From: Sipunculus nudus
Lineage: Eukaryota > Annelida > Sipuncula > Golfingiida > Sipunculidae
Length of the DNA: 64,000 nucleotides
NCBI GenBank assembly: GCA_026874595.1
Contig: CM049319.1
Coordinates: 20,635,601-20,699,600, forward strand
Reading direction: 5' to 3'
Shown in pieces: positions 13,101-25,536 of this stretch. The notes beneath the pieces were generated by a model. It was not told the DNA's origin and ran no database searches. It worked only from the letters and a program-made list of their open reading frames with translations. A program made the translations under genes and the position numbers. How positions within the stretch are numbered: position 1 is the stretch's first letter; the number at the start of each line of letters is the position of its first letter.

Positions 13101-16100
13101 ACAAAACAAGTTTAGCTTGATAAAATATAGACAAAAGCGGCAGCTTGGTGAACATATGTCTAAATTAAATTTGAAATGGCAGCATCTTTAATGAAACTGA
13201 AGACCCCAGTCAGAGTAGTGCAATATTGAAATTGGTCACATTTATGTTGTTTAAACAAAGAATGGAAAAGTGTTCCATTCTGGAATACCAATGTTTAGCT
13301 GGGTGTACAATATCATATAAATCTTTATAATAATCATGGCATTTATTTATCATTTAAAGTAGAAATGCAGCTCATACAACGGACCGAGGCCAAATTTCCA
13401 TGTTAATGATGGTATTCCCTTTTAATAATGAGAATTAGTAATAAGCTTAAACGCAACTGGGTCTGTGCGCGTTTTCTAATTAATCTACATGGTGACACTG
13501 AGGTCGCATTGGCTTTCAAAAGCAAACGTCTTGACAACAAATGAACCGGATGTCCTGGAGTTTATGCAAACATACTATTGTTACCAAGATCAAACCCCTG
13601 CTGCGTGACACACAAGAAAGCTTTCTTAGCAAAACATTCAAGCCATACCATGTTATCACTCTACCAAATGGTTTTGTGAATTTTCGCTGTAAAACGAGTG
13701 AAACTTTAAAAAAATGCAATAAAACAGCTCACTGAAAGAAATGCGAACGCCACCTTTCCCTAAAATCTCTTACGAGTTTAGGCATCCCTGGCAAAACAAA
13801 ACCTCTTTCTTTAAATCTACTACAAAACGACTGACAAAAATTAGATTTTTTTATTTAAAATTTAGTCTAAAATAAATCAACACTGATCACTCCGACTTCA
13901 GGTGTTTTAAGTTTCGTAAAAAAAAAATTTCCAGTTGTACATAATAAAATATAATAAAATGAATAAGACAATTCATCCAGAAGATATCCCAAAAGATGGA
14001 TCACTGCTCTGCTATTAGAATGACACATACGTTAAGGGGACTAATATGATTTTGAAACACTAGTAAATGTATATATATTTTAAGGTAATTTTAAAGCTGA
14101 CAAATGATAGTTTATACTTTATGATTGTCATGCTACCTATATTGATATTGTTTTGTAAATAGAAAACCATATGTTCAATTGGAATTTTTAACATTTGAAA
14201 ACAAGTTTTACAATTTTGCTAAAAATGCTCCAGTAATAATCTAGGCTAATAATGTGTTCCAGAAATATGAAATTTAAAAGTTTTGGGAAAAGGTATAAAT
14301 ATATATATATAAATATATAATGTATGTTTGTGTGTGTTTGAAAAATAACGAAAGAGAAATATAAACATGTTCACAATGTGATCATTTCCAATTATCATAC
14401 CATGGAGTAGAATACAAAATAGCCAAGCAGTACATATTTTATGTAGTAAATATCTATAGGTTGTTAACCATGGTCTTTTTGATCAAATAATAAAAAATAT
14501 TAAGCCAATTACAAATAGATTGAGAAAAAAATCACTGAAACTAAAACACACGTTTTCATTTCAAATTTGACCGGTAGGTGGCAGTAATTGTCGAGGAAGG
14601 CGCAACGTCTTGCTGCAGCATTGCTTCACGTTTTCTTCCACCGGGTCACATTTGTGTAGCAATAACTGATTTACCTTTTTATTAAAATTTTTGTCAAGCG
14701 GCCTTACTTGGAGAAAAAAAAACACATACTTGGTGTCTGAATGAATACACAAAAATCAATATTGTTAGAGATAATTGGGAATATTATCTTTTTAACCGGT
14801 TAGTTCATAACAGGCTTTAATAAAAATACCAATAATAACATTTACATTAATATGCCAATAATGGTACTGTATGTTTAAATATTTCATGGAAATTGTGATT
14901 TAAAATGTCGCGCGTCAAATCTGTTTATTCTGGAGGAATTACAACAAAAAATAAACACAAAATGATTTTCCCTAATAAATTAAAGTTATGTTTTAAAGCG
15001 ACTCATATTTCCTGAATGCACTACATCATTAATCATAATTAGTTATGATGAATAACATAGTTTCCTCTCATCCTTATCCCACAATAGTAGAAAACAAATT
15101 AAATGAAACAGTTATATATATCAGGAAATAAACTATCATGTAAATAATTAATACAGCACCCTAACCCATCTAAATATAAATGTACCTTTCACATTTTTTT
15201 ACATTTTCATTTTCATTAATTTCATGCATACCGACTTATCTTTGGTCAAGTTGGGGAATTGATTGGATAAGAAAACAAAAAATGACACTGTTTTATGCCA
15301 CATAAGACAGCACGTCTCATGTAGTGACACCTAAAAAGCACTGACATGAACATCAACAGCGTCTTCATCATAATATCACCTTTCGTATCGTCTTCTTAAT
15401 ATTATTATTGATATCATAATCATTACATGAGGAATTAGATGCCACACAAAACAGATGCGCGCTTCACGTCAGGTGCACCCTTTATTGTTTCTACTAAAAA
15501 CGATCCTCTTTCTGTAGAGCATTCTTTGGCGGCCGGGACTACTTGTCTTAATTATCAAACTTTAAAATCACAATTTGTTACGTTTCGAGGAAAAACCTTT
15601 TACATTTCAATGCGCATGCTTATATAATATTACTTATTCCGTGAGGTCCTTACCCCAAAAACACCTATTTTATGTAATGCGCCATGAAATTATTCTTATC
15701 CAACATATCTGAACGGACTACATGATCCACTTAACTACATTTATACCTACGCCGCTGTTGTATTTAAAAGCCCCGGTGCATTGATGGTGGCCTATGCTTG
15801 TGAGACCGATTCTGCGCAGTGTAGTTTATATGATAAAAAACGGTAGGAGATATTCTATGAAGAGCTCATCTGACTATAAGTCATATATGAGCTATTGTGA
15901 TGGTCCTTTGTCCTTTATTCCGTCAGTCCATACGGCCGGCCGTCCGTTAACGAGGCACGTTTTGACACCATTGGACCTAGGAATCCAAAATTCCACATAC
16001 AGTTCGAAGTCCCAAGTTTCTCCAATCAAACCAAACTGAGTCAATATGCGTTCGTTCCTTCTAGAAATGAAGAAAAACCCTCCGTTTTCTAGTAAAAAAA

Positions 16101-17548
16101 CCGTTGTTATATTTCTCAACTGTCCAGTAAAAAAACAGCCGATGTAAATGTATTCATGGTTACAATAACCATTTCTGCATATATTTCCTTTGCACATGCC
16201 AGAAATGAGGTCAATATTGCGTAAATTGTGGCAGCAAGGGGCTTAGACATTACGTTCTTTGTCAAAAATTAGGAAATATATTTTCTCGCCTTAAATGATA
16301 TTTTATTTTTTTAAAGCTAGAGACTATGTTTCCAAGGATATAACTTTCTTTAATCAAGATTTAATCGTATACCAGAATTTTGTATCTTTTTTCTAAATTA
16401 TTAGCATAATTGTTATATCAGTACCTTATATTTGACCCAAATTTGACCATTGGACATTAAATAAGGAAAAAATTTTTAATCTTAAATTTGAAAATAAATC
16501 CATTAAAAATTGGCAAAAATTGAATTTTTATTTGGAGGTCCTATTGTATATGTTTGCATTGTACAGCCCCAGCTAGCCCACTTCTTGGCACTTCAGCACT
16601 GCCTGGGTAAACTTGTTAGTAATGCAACACTGGTTGGGAACCCTGCTGTCACAAGTGTACAGTTATTCTCATATTACCATAACCCCCCCCCCCCCCCTTT
16701 ACACACAGAGACATATTCACCAAGTGTAATGCAATAATTGTGATTGTTTTAACTGTATTTTCTTTACTATACAGCTGTTTCCACTCCAATGTATTTCAAG
16801 GAGTAATGAAGCATGCTTAAAGAAATTGACTTCCTTATGGTTCAATTTAGAATTGTGAATCAATTTATATATGCTGATATATATGAAATATTGCTGATGG
16901 AATTTTAAAAATTGAAAAAGATTTGATATATAATATAAAAAAATGATATAATGCAAAGATTTGTTCATTATTTTCAGCAGAATGGGAAGTTAAGTGATTT
17001 GTATGTCCATCTCTCTGTTTATTTTTTTTACTATTTATTATCACCCCCCCCCCCAGTTGTATTGTGTATTGCAACTGTGTAAGATTTATAAAATTGAACA
17101 TAACATGGTAAAATAAAAAAAGTGAGGATCTAATTGAAGATATGTGTGAACAGCTGTACATGTAAAAAAAATTATCAAAGAGCCAATCTGTGATCATGGT
17201 AATAGAATATATCTTATGTTTATAAACTGCTCACATGATTCAGTTAAAAATCATACTGTCAGATCACAAAATTTGTTTCTGCAAATCTTCCTTACTCATT
17301 TATTCAAACCATTCATATCAACCATATCCTATAACATGCCATCTTCTCAGTCTTTTTCTCAGTTTTTATTATTTATGATTTTTACCTACAAAGTCTAGAT
17401 TAGCTGAGCGGCGTGACCCATGAGTCCCTTATTATAATTGGTTTCAGAAATGAAAAATAATCATTTGTAATCTGTTTTCATCTTTGCAGATGACGAACCC
17501 GCAAAGAAAGAAGAGAAAACAGAAAAGAAAAACAAAAAGAAGAAATGA
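8307..17548 (+). CDS. Small lysine-rich protein, spliced; last two exons
   Basis: The first coding exon is 8302-8421, after the acceptor ATTTTTTACAG. The last exon is 17490-17548, after TTTTCATCTTTGCAG, and ends in TGA at 17546-17548. The donor is AAAG|GTGAGG and the phases agree: the split codon reads GAT. If ATG 8307 is the start, the product is 57 residues, beginning MSDKGGKGGRKDAEDLF, with a proline-rich middle (LTPPQANDPPPRR) and a lysine/glutamate-rich tail ending NKKKK. Only five bases of this exon precede the ATG, and the frame is also open through them, so an upstream coding exon is possible. No signal peptide or membrane segment is visible. The composition suggests a disordered nuclear or cytosolic protein, but I do not recognise the family. 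The 9,068-bp intron contains a large direct duplication. AATAAA at 17674-17679 fits the 3' end. Confidence 0.7.
10140..10182. repeat. (TA)n microsatellite
   Basis: This is an uninterrupted TA dinucleotide tract. The homologous site in the second duplication copy is only about 20 bases, so the tract changed length after duplication. Confidence 0.95.
11682..11981 (+). CDS. Unrecognised 99-aa open frame in duplication copy 1
   Basis: The frame starts ATG 11682 (MLVRPILRSVVYM) and ends NEEKPSVF. A TATTTAAA box lies about 45 bases upstream, near 11635. The second copy of the duplication keeps the first ~77 codons (from 15794) but loses an A in AAACCAAAACTG and stops early at 16039. The opposite strand of copy 2 is also open for 101 codons (15892-16197), so openness alone proves little. 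No family is recognised. It could be a small gene, a fragment of one, or chance. Confidence 0.2.
   Translation: MLVRPILRSVVYMINNGRRYSMKSSSDYKSYMSYCDGPLSFIPSVHTAGRPLTSQVLTPLDLGIQNSTYSSKSQVSPIKPKLSQYAFVPSRNEEKPSVF
12869..17175 (+). repeat. Intronic ~4.3-kb direct duplication, copy 2
   Basis: This is the second copy of 8722-12803. Offsets run from 4152 near the start to 4112 in the middle, because of small indels, and rise to about 4380 after a ~265-bp block at 16575-16835 that copy 1 lacks. The (TA)n tract is much shorter here (14297-14320). A 15-base C run (16683-16697) lies in the extra block and an 11-base C run at 17044-17054. Confidence 0.85.
16575..16835. mobile_element. ~260-bp block present only in duplication copy 2
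   Basis: In copy 1, CCCCAGCCAG is followed directly by TCCTTATGG (about 12450). In copy 2 the same junction is split by about 260 bases starting CCCACTTCTTGGCACTTCAG and ending near AAAGAAATTGACT. It contains a 15-base C run. It may be an insertion in copy 2 or a deletion from copy 1. No clear terminal repeats or target duplication could be fixed by eye. Confidence 0.45.
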
Positions 17549-17673
17549 CACCTGTTGATAATTAGGAACACTAAAATTCAATTTTAGCTGTGGTCAGAGG
17601 AATGATATTATAATCTTAATGAACAATAATGTGTGTTGAAAGAGGCAATGCTTCAGCATAATTTTTATATGGC

Positions 17674-17679
17674 AATAAA
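17674..17679 (+). terminator. Poly(A) signal AATAAA
   Basis: AATAAA lies 126 bases after the TGA of the small lysine-rich gene and is followed by T/GT-rich sequence (GTACTTATTGGTGTTTTTG), as expected of a cleavage region. Confidence 0.65.
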
Positions 17680-17918
17680 TACTTATTTTTGTACTTATTG
17701 GTGTTTTTGACTTTGCATTTGTACATATATGCGTGTGTGTGTTATAAATCAACAAATGTCGTGTGTGTGTGCCAAGAGTGAAATGTATAGTTCCCACTGA
17801 AAACTCTGAAAAATAGAGATATTCAATTAAACAGAAATTTTGCATTACACAGGCCTTGCTTGCTGTGAATATGAAAGGGACAGCCCAAAGGAGGATCGAC
17901 GAAACAACCTCCCCCCAA

Positions 17919-17931
17919 CCCCCCCCCCCCC
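17919..17931. repeat. Poly-C homopolymer (13)
   Basis: A run of 13 C lies just downstream of the small gene's poly(A) region. Confidence 0.9.
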
Positions 17932-18021
17932 TACAAACACACATTAATGCCAGGCCAAAAATCTCTCTCAGAATATAAAAATTTCCTTCATTCCCACCAT
18001 ATAATGGAATATATTTATATC

Positions 18022-18133
18022 ATTATATAAATTATTAGTTGCTCAATTCGCATCTCTATATTACTCATAATTTACATTATATATAAATTATTAGTTGCTC
18101 AATTCGCATCTCTATATTACTCATAATTTACAT
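18022..18133 (+). repeat. 56-bp tandem duplication
   Basis: Two adjacent near-identical copies of a 56-bp unit contain AGTTGCTCAATTCGCATCTC, which starts about 56 bases apart in the two copies. The flanks to 19360 hold no recognised gene, only a 10-base C run at 18340-18349. Confidence 0.85.
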
Positions 18134-19361
18134 TAGATTTTAACATTCAAAACATAGGATAGACTTCATGGCGAATAAATGAGGCAGCTGACACCTTACT
18201 GTATCCTAAATTTCCTCAGTATGACACGCATAATTTAAATATTATTCAGGAATATATTACGAAACCATAAATTGATTGACGGAATTTAAAATTTGTATTT
18301 GATCAGAAAAATGAGTGGCAGAAAAATGAGAGACGCATGCCCCCCCCCCTCGAAACAAGGCCCTTATGCTATAATATTTGTGGACTGAGGTTAAGGTGGC
18401 TTACAGGCAGACAGAAACCACCATACCCCATAGACGGTGTCTGAAAATAAATTTACATCTTATCAGCTTGTTATCAGCGTTATCACGCCCAATAGATAAG
18501 GGTGAAGCGTCTGCCACTCATACGTCCCATTAGTAACCGATTATGATCCCCCTTGAAATGTCCATACGATAGCCCCCTTGTGTGGCCTGTCAACAATACC
18601 TTATTTATTGATCTAGCTAAGTGGATTTGGATGTAACAGGTGGTCTTGGCGCATGCGTACAACGACGGCATTGCCCACGAACGACGCATCTGTGCGCCAG
18701 AGAAGATCTGAGGGACCGTCTCAGCTTCGATTTTAAGTTAAGGAATTAACTACCAATGTTGGGGTACGGGCAAAATACTAATCGCAATTAAAAAAAAAAA
18801 ACTTCTACGGAAAACAACTAGAGATGAAACTATGCACATATGTGTCGACAAAAAAGTCAAATCTCGTACCGGCATCGTACGGTGCCCCTGTATTGATATC
18901 CTGACGATATTTCATTATCCAATGGGTAGTAATTCCGACATTTAAGGAAGCACAATTGGCTTAAAATCTTTATCTTAACTCAATCCAAAATACCTTAAAA
19001 TGTATGTGTCAACAGGAAATTTATATTTCATATATCTTCAAGACATAAATATATCTATAAAGGATGTTTGGTCATACCTTTATTTTTTAAATTATGGAAT
19101 GTTGGAATAATCTAATTTATTTTAATATATCTTTATTTACCAGCTTGTGTATCTTATAGCGAGCCGAGTATTACGACACGTAATGCATATTTACAGCCTT
19201 AGTAACATCCACTGCCTCATTAAGTTTCTCAGCCGTATAAAATGGTGTAAAGAAATACAACTTCCAAGTAACGGTTATTAATTATTAACCCTGACACATA
19301 CATATCAAGTAAAAAAAAGGGTTTTACGTGACACTAGGTTAACAGCGCCTGGCTGCAAATG

Positions 19362-19364
<3 letters not shown>

Positions 19365-19409
<45 letters not shown>
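19365..19409. repeat. (TA)n microsatellite followed by GA-rich tract
   Basis: An uninterrupted TA tract is followed by GACAGACAGAGAGACAGAGAGAG (19410-19438). Confidence 0.95.
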
Positions 19410-19412
<3 letters not shown>

Positions 19413-19479
19413 GACAGACAGAGAGACAGAGAGAGAGATATCCGATGAATTTTGTCCTTACCCACAATATTTAAGCAGT

Positions 19480-20075
19480 AAAGGCCAGAAATTTTCGCTG
19501 TAAAGACCCGCAAAATTAGGCGTTAAAGACCAACAACGTTATGCGGTAAAACCTCACAATGTTGTGCAGTAAAGTCCTAAAACGTTATGCGGTACAGCCC
19601 CACAATGTTATGCGGTAAAGTCTCAAATGTTATGCGGTTAAGCCTCACGATGTTATACGGTTAAGTCCCACTATGTTAACGGGACAGCCTCACAATGTTT
19701 TGCAGTAAAGCCCCAAAATGTTATGCGGTTAATCCCTAAAATGTTACGTGCTAAAGCCCCACATTGTTTCGTGGTAAAGCCCCACAATGTAATGCGGAAA
19801 AGCCCCACAATATTCGCTGTAAAGGATAAAAATGTTGTCCGCTAAAGACCAATAATGTTATGGGGTAAAGCCCCACAGTAATATGCGGGGAAGCCCCACA
19901 ATGTTTTGTGGTAAAGCCCAACAATGTTAAACGGTTAAAGCCCACTAATGTTTTGCGGTAAAGCCCCAAAATGTATGCGGTAAAGGGCTACAAAACTATG
20001 TAGTACAAGCCAAAAATGCTATATGATAAAGGCCAACAATGTCATGTGTTTAAGCCATTAAATTTTATGATATGT
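19480..20075 (+). repeat. Degenerate ~23-bp minisatellite, ~25 units
   Basis: Roughly 25 imperfect copies of a unit near TAAAGCCCCACAATGTTATGCGG are arrayed head to tail. Units vary by substitutions and small indels. A 72-codon open frame on the minus strand (19751-19969) is only this repeat read through and is not called as a gene. Confidence 0.85.
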
Positions 20076-20188
20076 GGTAAAGCTGCATTACCATCTTTTA
20101 TCCATTAATACCCTGTTATCTATGTGCATTGCCTGTGAAATGAGAATACATCTATAATTAGCGTGATCATAAAATATCTCCAGAAAAT

Positions 20189-20206
20189 CCCCCCCCCCCC
20201 CCCCCC
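20189..20206. repeat. Poly-C homopolymer (18)
   Basis: This is a run of 18 C. The following 20207-20895 contains no recognised gene. Confidence 0.9.
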
Positions 20207-20895
20207 ATGAATTTTCTCTTCTTTTCAACAAAGGATGCATTTAGTTAAGCTTTCAAGTAAGGTGTAAATATAAGAAAAAGAACATGTAATTTAGCTATTA
20301 TTAGGAATTATATTAATTTATTCGTGTACAATTTTAATCATATATGACCAATAAATATCTTTACTTGGTACAAATTGAGAGTGTAGGTTAAAGCGATGGA
20401 CCCTTAACTTCCATTCTTGAATCCGAAAGGTGGGCACTATCGGGCTGTACTACTATCCCGTATCAACAGTTGCCCTCCCCTTCCGAGTGGGGATGGACTT
20501 GTCCGGAACAGTGGAGGGTTCCTGTAAACAAATCTACCGGAAGCCAGGGCTTTCTGCCCAGAGCTGCTGAAGTGTCAATGCTGGAGGAGGTGTAGAGACA
20601 GCAAATGTGTACGAGCGCATTTAAAATGTTCTATTTATTGAACATGCACATGAGATTGTGACATACCTAAAACTATGGTGAATGACTTAATTATTCACGC
20701 TGAGAATATATATTGTTGAAACAATCCATCTGACCAAAAATAGCTGTTTGCTTTCATGAATGTATCGCTTTGCAACATTGTTTTATTTTGATGTATGGTG
20801 TAAAATAGCCCAGCACTGATTCCAGGAAACAGGCCTTCTATTGATAAGAAAATTGTTCGAGTTAAAAGGATCCCATGTGCAGGGATTGTTTTCCA

Positions 20896-21259
20896 TGTGT
20901 ACACAGATCGCTACGATGGTAAATAGGTTACTAAGCAACTTAATATGTAATGATTTGTCTATTAACGTTTCTGTGAATATCTACAGATTATAATACCCAA
21001 ATATTTCTCTCCTGTAAGCTTTAAGGCAGTGTTAGGTGGGAACATCATTTACAAATAGACAATTCAAATAAATAAACAGTTGGTATGGTTTATCCGTTGC
21101 CTAGCAACAAACAATTTTTTTTGTCTGTTGACACTTGTTGTGGCTTTAAATCTTAAGTTTTGTTTGATGCTAAAAGACATAGCATCATCCTTTCGGAATG
21201 GACAAGATATGCTAAAATGGCTCGTTGCTAGGGTCAATAAGTTTATTAGCAACCGTTGC
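20896..21259. mobile_element. Duplicated ~365-bp element, copy A
   Basis: The block from TGTGTACACAGATCGC to AGCAACCGTTGC is nearly identical to 22113-22503. It contains the 13-mer GTTGCCTAGCAAC, which matches the RFX X-box pattern, and ends with the inverted pair TTAGCAA/TTGCTAA. The start contains the palindrome TGTGTACACA. Two near-identical copies 1.2 kb apart suggest a short non-autonomous mobile element or a recent local duplication. No target duplication was established. Confidence 0.6.
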
Positions 21260-22112
21260 TAAGAAAGAGGCTGTATCCATTGGCTCCACCTTTGAAATTA
21301 TTCCGTATTGGCTCAAGTATAATTGTGCAAATTTTCATTCTTTTATCATTAACTGAGCAAATCGAACTGTATTTTGCACCAATCGCCTAGACTAATACTT
21401 ATATATTCGTTCCATGTAGAATTTATGAGATCTGGATCTTTCCAAACACCATGAAAAGACAGCCTGGAAAAATAGCAAACCAGGGGAATAAATAAAAAAA
21501 TGGCCAATGTATGTAATACATTTTAGAATACCCCTTGAAATAACGAAAATCCCTCAAGTCTATCATCAAAAATTGGTCAAGTCTACTCCGTTCTTAAAAC
21601 CTGCTATGTCCAAGATGTCAGCCATGTGTATATATTTTCTGACATGAAAACCCCCTGGCATGTTTGTCAGTTGGACACATAATGTTAGAGTCCATACTTC
21701 GCATGTCTGCACAAATGTAGCCGGTGCATTGATCATAACGGTGTCATGTGACCGAGACGGAGATATGGAACAATGCGGATATAAAGGGATCTTTTACACA
21801 ATGGGAAAGGGGGCGGGGGGTCTTAATAATCTGAAATGAAATGCATAGTACGCTATATTGCCAGAGGGGCTTTCGAAGCATGAAAGAAGCACTTAATGGT
21901 AGCAGAAAGGGCTTTAAAAAGGGAACACGGTAAAATTCCATGGTAAAATTTACGATGACTTTAAAGCATAAATGGTTCACAAGTAACGCCTAGGTAGCGC
22001 CACTTGAAACTGACTGCGCATCAACATACCCGAAATGTTCAAGCTCCTGTCAAAGCTAAATATTAAAGAGGACTGTTCCCAAATTTCACTTCTATTAACT
22101 AAAGATAATCCC

Positions 22113-22503
22113 TGTGTACACAGATCGCTACGATGGTAAATAGGTTACTAAGCAACTTAATATGTAATGATTTGTCTATTAACGTTTCTGTGAATATCTA
22201 CAGATTATAATACCCAAATATTTCTCTCCTGTAAGCTTTAAGGCAGTGTTAGGTGGGAACATCATTTACAAATAGACAATTCAAATAAATAAACAGTTGG
22301 TATGGTTTATCCGTTGCCTAGCAACAAACAATTTTTTTTGTCTGTTGACACTTGTTGTGGCTTTAAATCTTAAGTTTTGTTTGATGCTAAAAGATATAGC
22401 ATCATCCTTTCGGAATGGACAAGATATGCTAAAATGGCTCGTTGCTAGGGTCAAGGGTCAATAAGGGTCAATAAGGGTCAATAAGTTTATTAGCAACCGT
22501 TGC
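22113..22503. mobile_element. Duplicated ~390-bp element, copy B
   Basis: This copy matches 20896-21259 with very few substitutions. It is 27 bases longer because GGGTCAATAA is reiterated near its right end. The two copies share both outer edges, which marks the unit boundaries. Confidence 0.6.
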
Positions 22504-23152
22504 ATTATTTTCATGCTTTTCCCTGATCATATGACATTTTAATCGAAACATATAACAAGGGTAAAAAAATAAAATGTTCTTTGGCCTTAAGCATCCAATG
22601 AAATAAAGGAGACCTGTAACGTTAGCGGTTCAGTCATAAAAATACTTAAGATATATATATATATATTTGAAATTATATATTTTAATCTAAATTATTCTCG
22701 CATTTTGTTGTAACTGCAACATTAACGGCATATTCTAAACCCATGGTATCATTTAATTTTAATTAGCAAACTATTTGAAACAATTGAATTCCTGCTCTTT
22801 TCTTCTTTTTTTCCAAATACCAAAAATTATTTGGATGTTCTTTCGCTTTATGGTTTACCATCAGCTGGTGCTGCCATCTAGTCACAATGACGACAACTAT
22901 TTCGTTCATTGATGAAATGCATGGATTTGAGCTCTCGCTCTCCTGTTGCCATTTCCTATACAACATATATAAAGCGCCTGTTTTTTTTTTCTTTTTAAGA
23001 CAACTTTGAACCTCAAGTCAGATTTTTTTCTGGTAAATAAGGCGGAATATTTAGTGGGGGCCCTGGCAACCAGTCATTTCAAGTTGATACAAAAGTTTAC
23101 TTTTCAGGTTCTAATCGACAACTTAGCCCATGTGGACAACGATCAGGTCACT

Positions 23153-23180
23153 GGGGGGGGGGGGAGGGGGGGGGGGGGGG
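23153..23180. repeat. Poly-G tract interrupted by one A
   Basis: About 27 G with a single A interruption. It is the longest G-rich run in the window. Confidence 0.9.
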
Positions 23181-23326
23181 CTTAGGTACTTGATGAACCT
23201 GAAGTCCCTTTGATGACTAAAATGAAAAGATTAAACGGTTCATATCATATGAATTTATGGCCCATTTTGAATATTTTTGGTCATACCTGCTAATAAAAGT
23301 CCGGTTGGACAACGGTCAACATACGG

Positions 23327-23343
23327 CCACTAGGGGGCGCTGG
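23327..23343 (+). promoter_or_regulatory. CTCF-like motif
   Basis: CCACTAGGGGGCGCTGG matches the core of the bilaterian CTCF recognition motif at essentially every informative position. This is a motif match only. No neighbouring gene is recognised within 5 kb, and binding is untested. Confidence 0.3.
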
Positions 23344-23662
23344 AGCCTTTAATATCGAAGACAAAAATGGGTATAATCGTGCAACTGGTGGTAAAGTAGT
23401 ATCAAGCGTTATATGAATTTTATCTTAAAGCCTCTTATTCAATAAAAGAAAAAAAAAATCATTAGCCACAAGTAAGCTATCTTTTTTTTCAAGATGTTTC
23501 AAACGATGCCTTTGTTTCCTTATTTTAAAGAATACTGATTTTTATCTCAGTGATGATGTTGGCAACATGTTCCGTGTAAAGGTGCTTTTCCATAAGTGCG
23601 TAGTCCGTATCCGTACTCCGTATGCGTAGTCAGTGGCGTAGACAGGGAGGGGGGATGGTCAT

Positions 23663-23675
23663 CTATATATATAAA

Positions 23676-23738
<63 letters not shown>
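23663..23738. repeat. (TA)n microsatellite
   Basis: A TA tract of about 75 bases. The flanking Tyr/Ile repeat open frames on both strands are simply this tract translated. Confidence 0.95.
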
Positions 23739-23739
<1 letters not shown>

Positions 23740-23741
<2 letters not shown>

Positions 23742-25536
23742 TGTGTGGGTGATTGTGGGAATTTGTAGGAATGGTTTTTTTTTTTTTCTTTTTTTGGTCA
23801 TTCCATGTGAAATTCCACATATACCTCCTGGATGACCATATCTGATTTGCCTAATACTTCATGTTGATACTTTCAATTTTCCCAATAGCAAATATGCAAA
23901 TTTTTAAGCTATTTTTCTGCAAAAGTTTTGTAAATTTGGAGACTTAAACCTAACAAATGGGCATGGCCCTAATTTCTGCAAAATGAAGTTGCTAAAATAT
24001 TGCAAGTTTTCGTAAGGAATTACTTTTCTAACTGTTCATTCTAAATGCATGAAGCCTGTAGGGGTTGTTCTACACTATTATGTGTCTTCGACTTCTAAGA
24101 GAGATTGAAAATTGAAAATTTACAAAGTTATACCCTAGTAAAGATTATATTAAAAAAATTAAATTCCAACCTCTCTGACCCACTGTTTCTGACCCAAACT
24201 AGATATTTCAAAATAATAAATACATGTAACTAATGTTTAGGCGTTTTATTAGCAACAATTGAAAGCAACTAAATTGTTTAATTTTAAGACATTACAACTG
24301 AGATTTACATAACTGATATATATATACACACATACATATATATGCACATATATATGTGTACATAAAACTTTCCAGATTTCAAATTTTTAAGTTCGAGTTT
24401 TCACAACTGAACATTTTTGAAAGATCTGCAATCTTTTTCCTCTCAGAGTTCCTTACATTTCTTATGAAAACGTCTGAAGGGCGTTTCTATCTGCTTACCG
24501 AATAAAAATACTGAAAGAAGTCCATTGAATCTGTCTACTTAATTTTATGACATGAATGCTTGTTTGCAATGATTTTGTTGTGATGATTATATATTAGATA
24601 TAGTAATAAATGTGATGAAAAGGAGTTTTAACTATTCTCGCAAAGGATTTTACGGGGTTTATCTGTTCATTTTAGAAATTTCTTATTATTTACCTTTATA
24701 CAAAATCTTGAAATAGACTTATTTAATTTATTTTTCCTATTCAATCAACAAACTATAGAACCTAAGAAAAGAACGATGAATAGATTATGAGGATATTGTT
24801 AATTTAATTTTTTTTATAAAATTGTTTACTTTTAGCTGGTTTACCGTGCTTTTGGCTGAATGCATCATAATTTATGAGAATGGGTTATTTGTAGAATAAT
24901 TAAACACATTAATTCATATGATTAATAGATTATCATAGAGCTATAGAGCTATAGAGGTCCTAGTCTGCATATTCACTTGTATACTTAACGAAAATAGTAA
25001 TTACGCTCAGACTGTAATTGAATATTATGAGCGTATCTCCATTGCAGATACAAAATATACGGAAACCTTTGGTGAAGCTCTGAATTAAGAATTAACGATC
25101 TTTGAATGTTTGACGACGCGAGACAGTTGTTACTCCTAATACCTCACAACGTTCGTTATAAATATTATTACTATTAACTGTCATGTATTGCATAATTACT
25201 ATAGTTTTGCTTTTTTCCCAAAAGAAACCTGGGGAGGGGGGGGAATGATTGTACACACCCCCCCCCCCCCAACTAAAATTCTGGGGGTATGCATCTTCGC
25301 ACTTATAGAAAACCACCTTTACATGCTATCGGGTGTGCTTAAACTCATTTTTATAGCGTTGGATGCATTAAGTTTTCTACTTATAAAGGGAAATAAAAAA
25401 ATCTACTTTGACAGGGTCATTTTTTTCACTTGGGTCGGAATACTGATGGTGGGATAGGCAACAGAGCCCTCTTCGGGTCTTAATTTTCAACTCGAACCCG
25501 TTTGACACAAATTATCTCCATGCACTCGAAACTATG
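23740..25536. other. No gene seen
   Basis: This is AT-rich sequence with a degenerate TA/CA microsatellite near 24315-24365. A G8 run (25215-25222) and a C13 run (25258-25270) face each other as a potential hairpin. No coding potential is recognised. Confidence 0.5.

Noticed and set aside
8722-17175. The intronic 4.1-kb repeat as two copies of one transposon
   Set aside because: No terminal inverted or long terminal repeats, no transposase or RT, and no target duplication at the edges; a segmental duplication fits better.
23596-23835. Tyr/Ile repeat proteins on both strands (also at 10033, 27458, 39808, 60496 and 60862)
   Set aside because: These are translations of (TA)n microsatellites.
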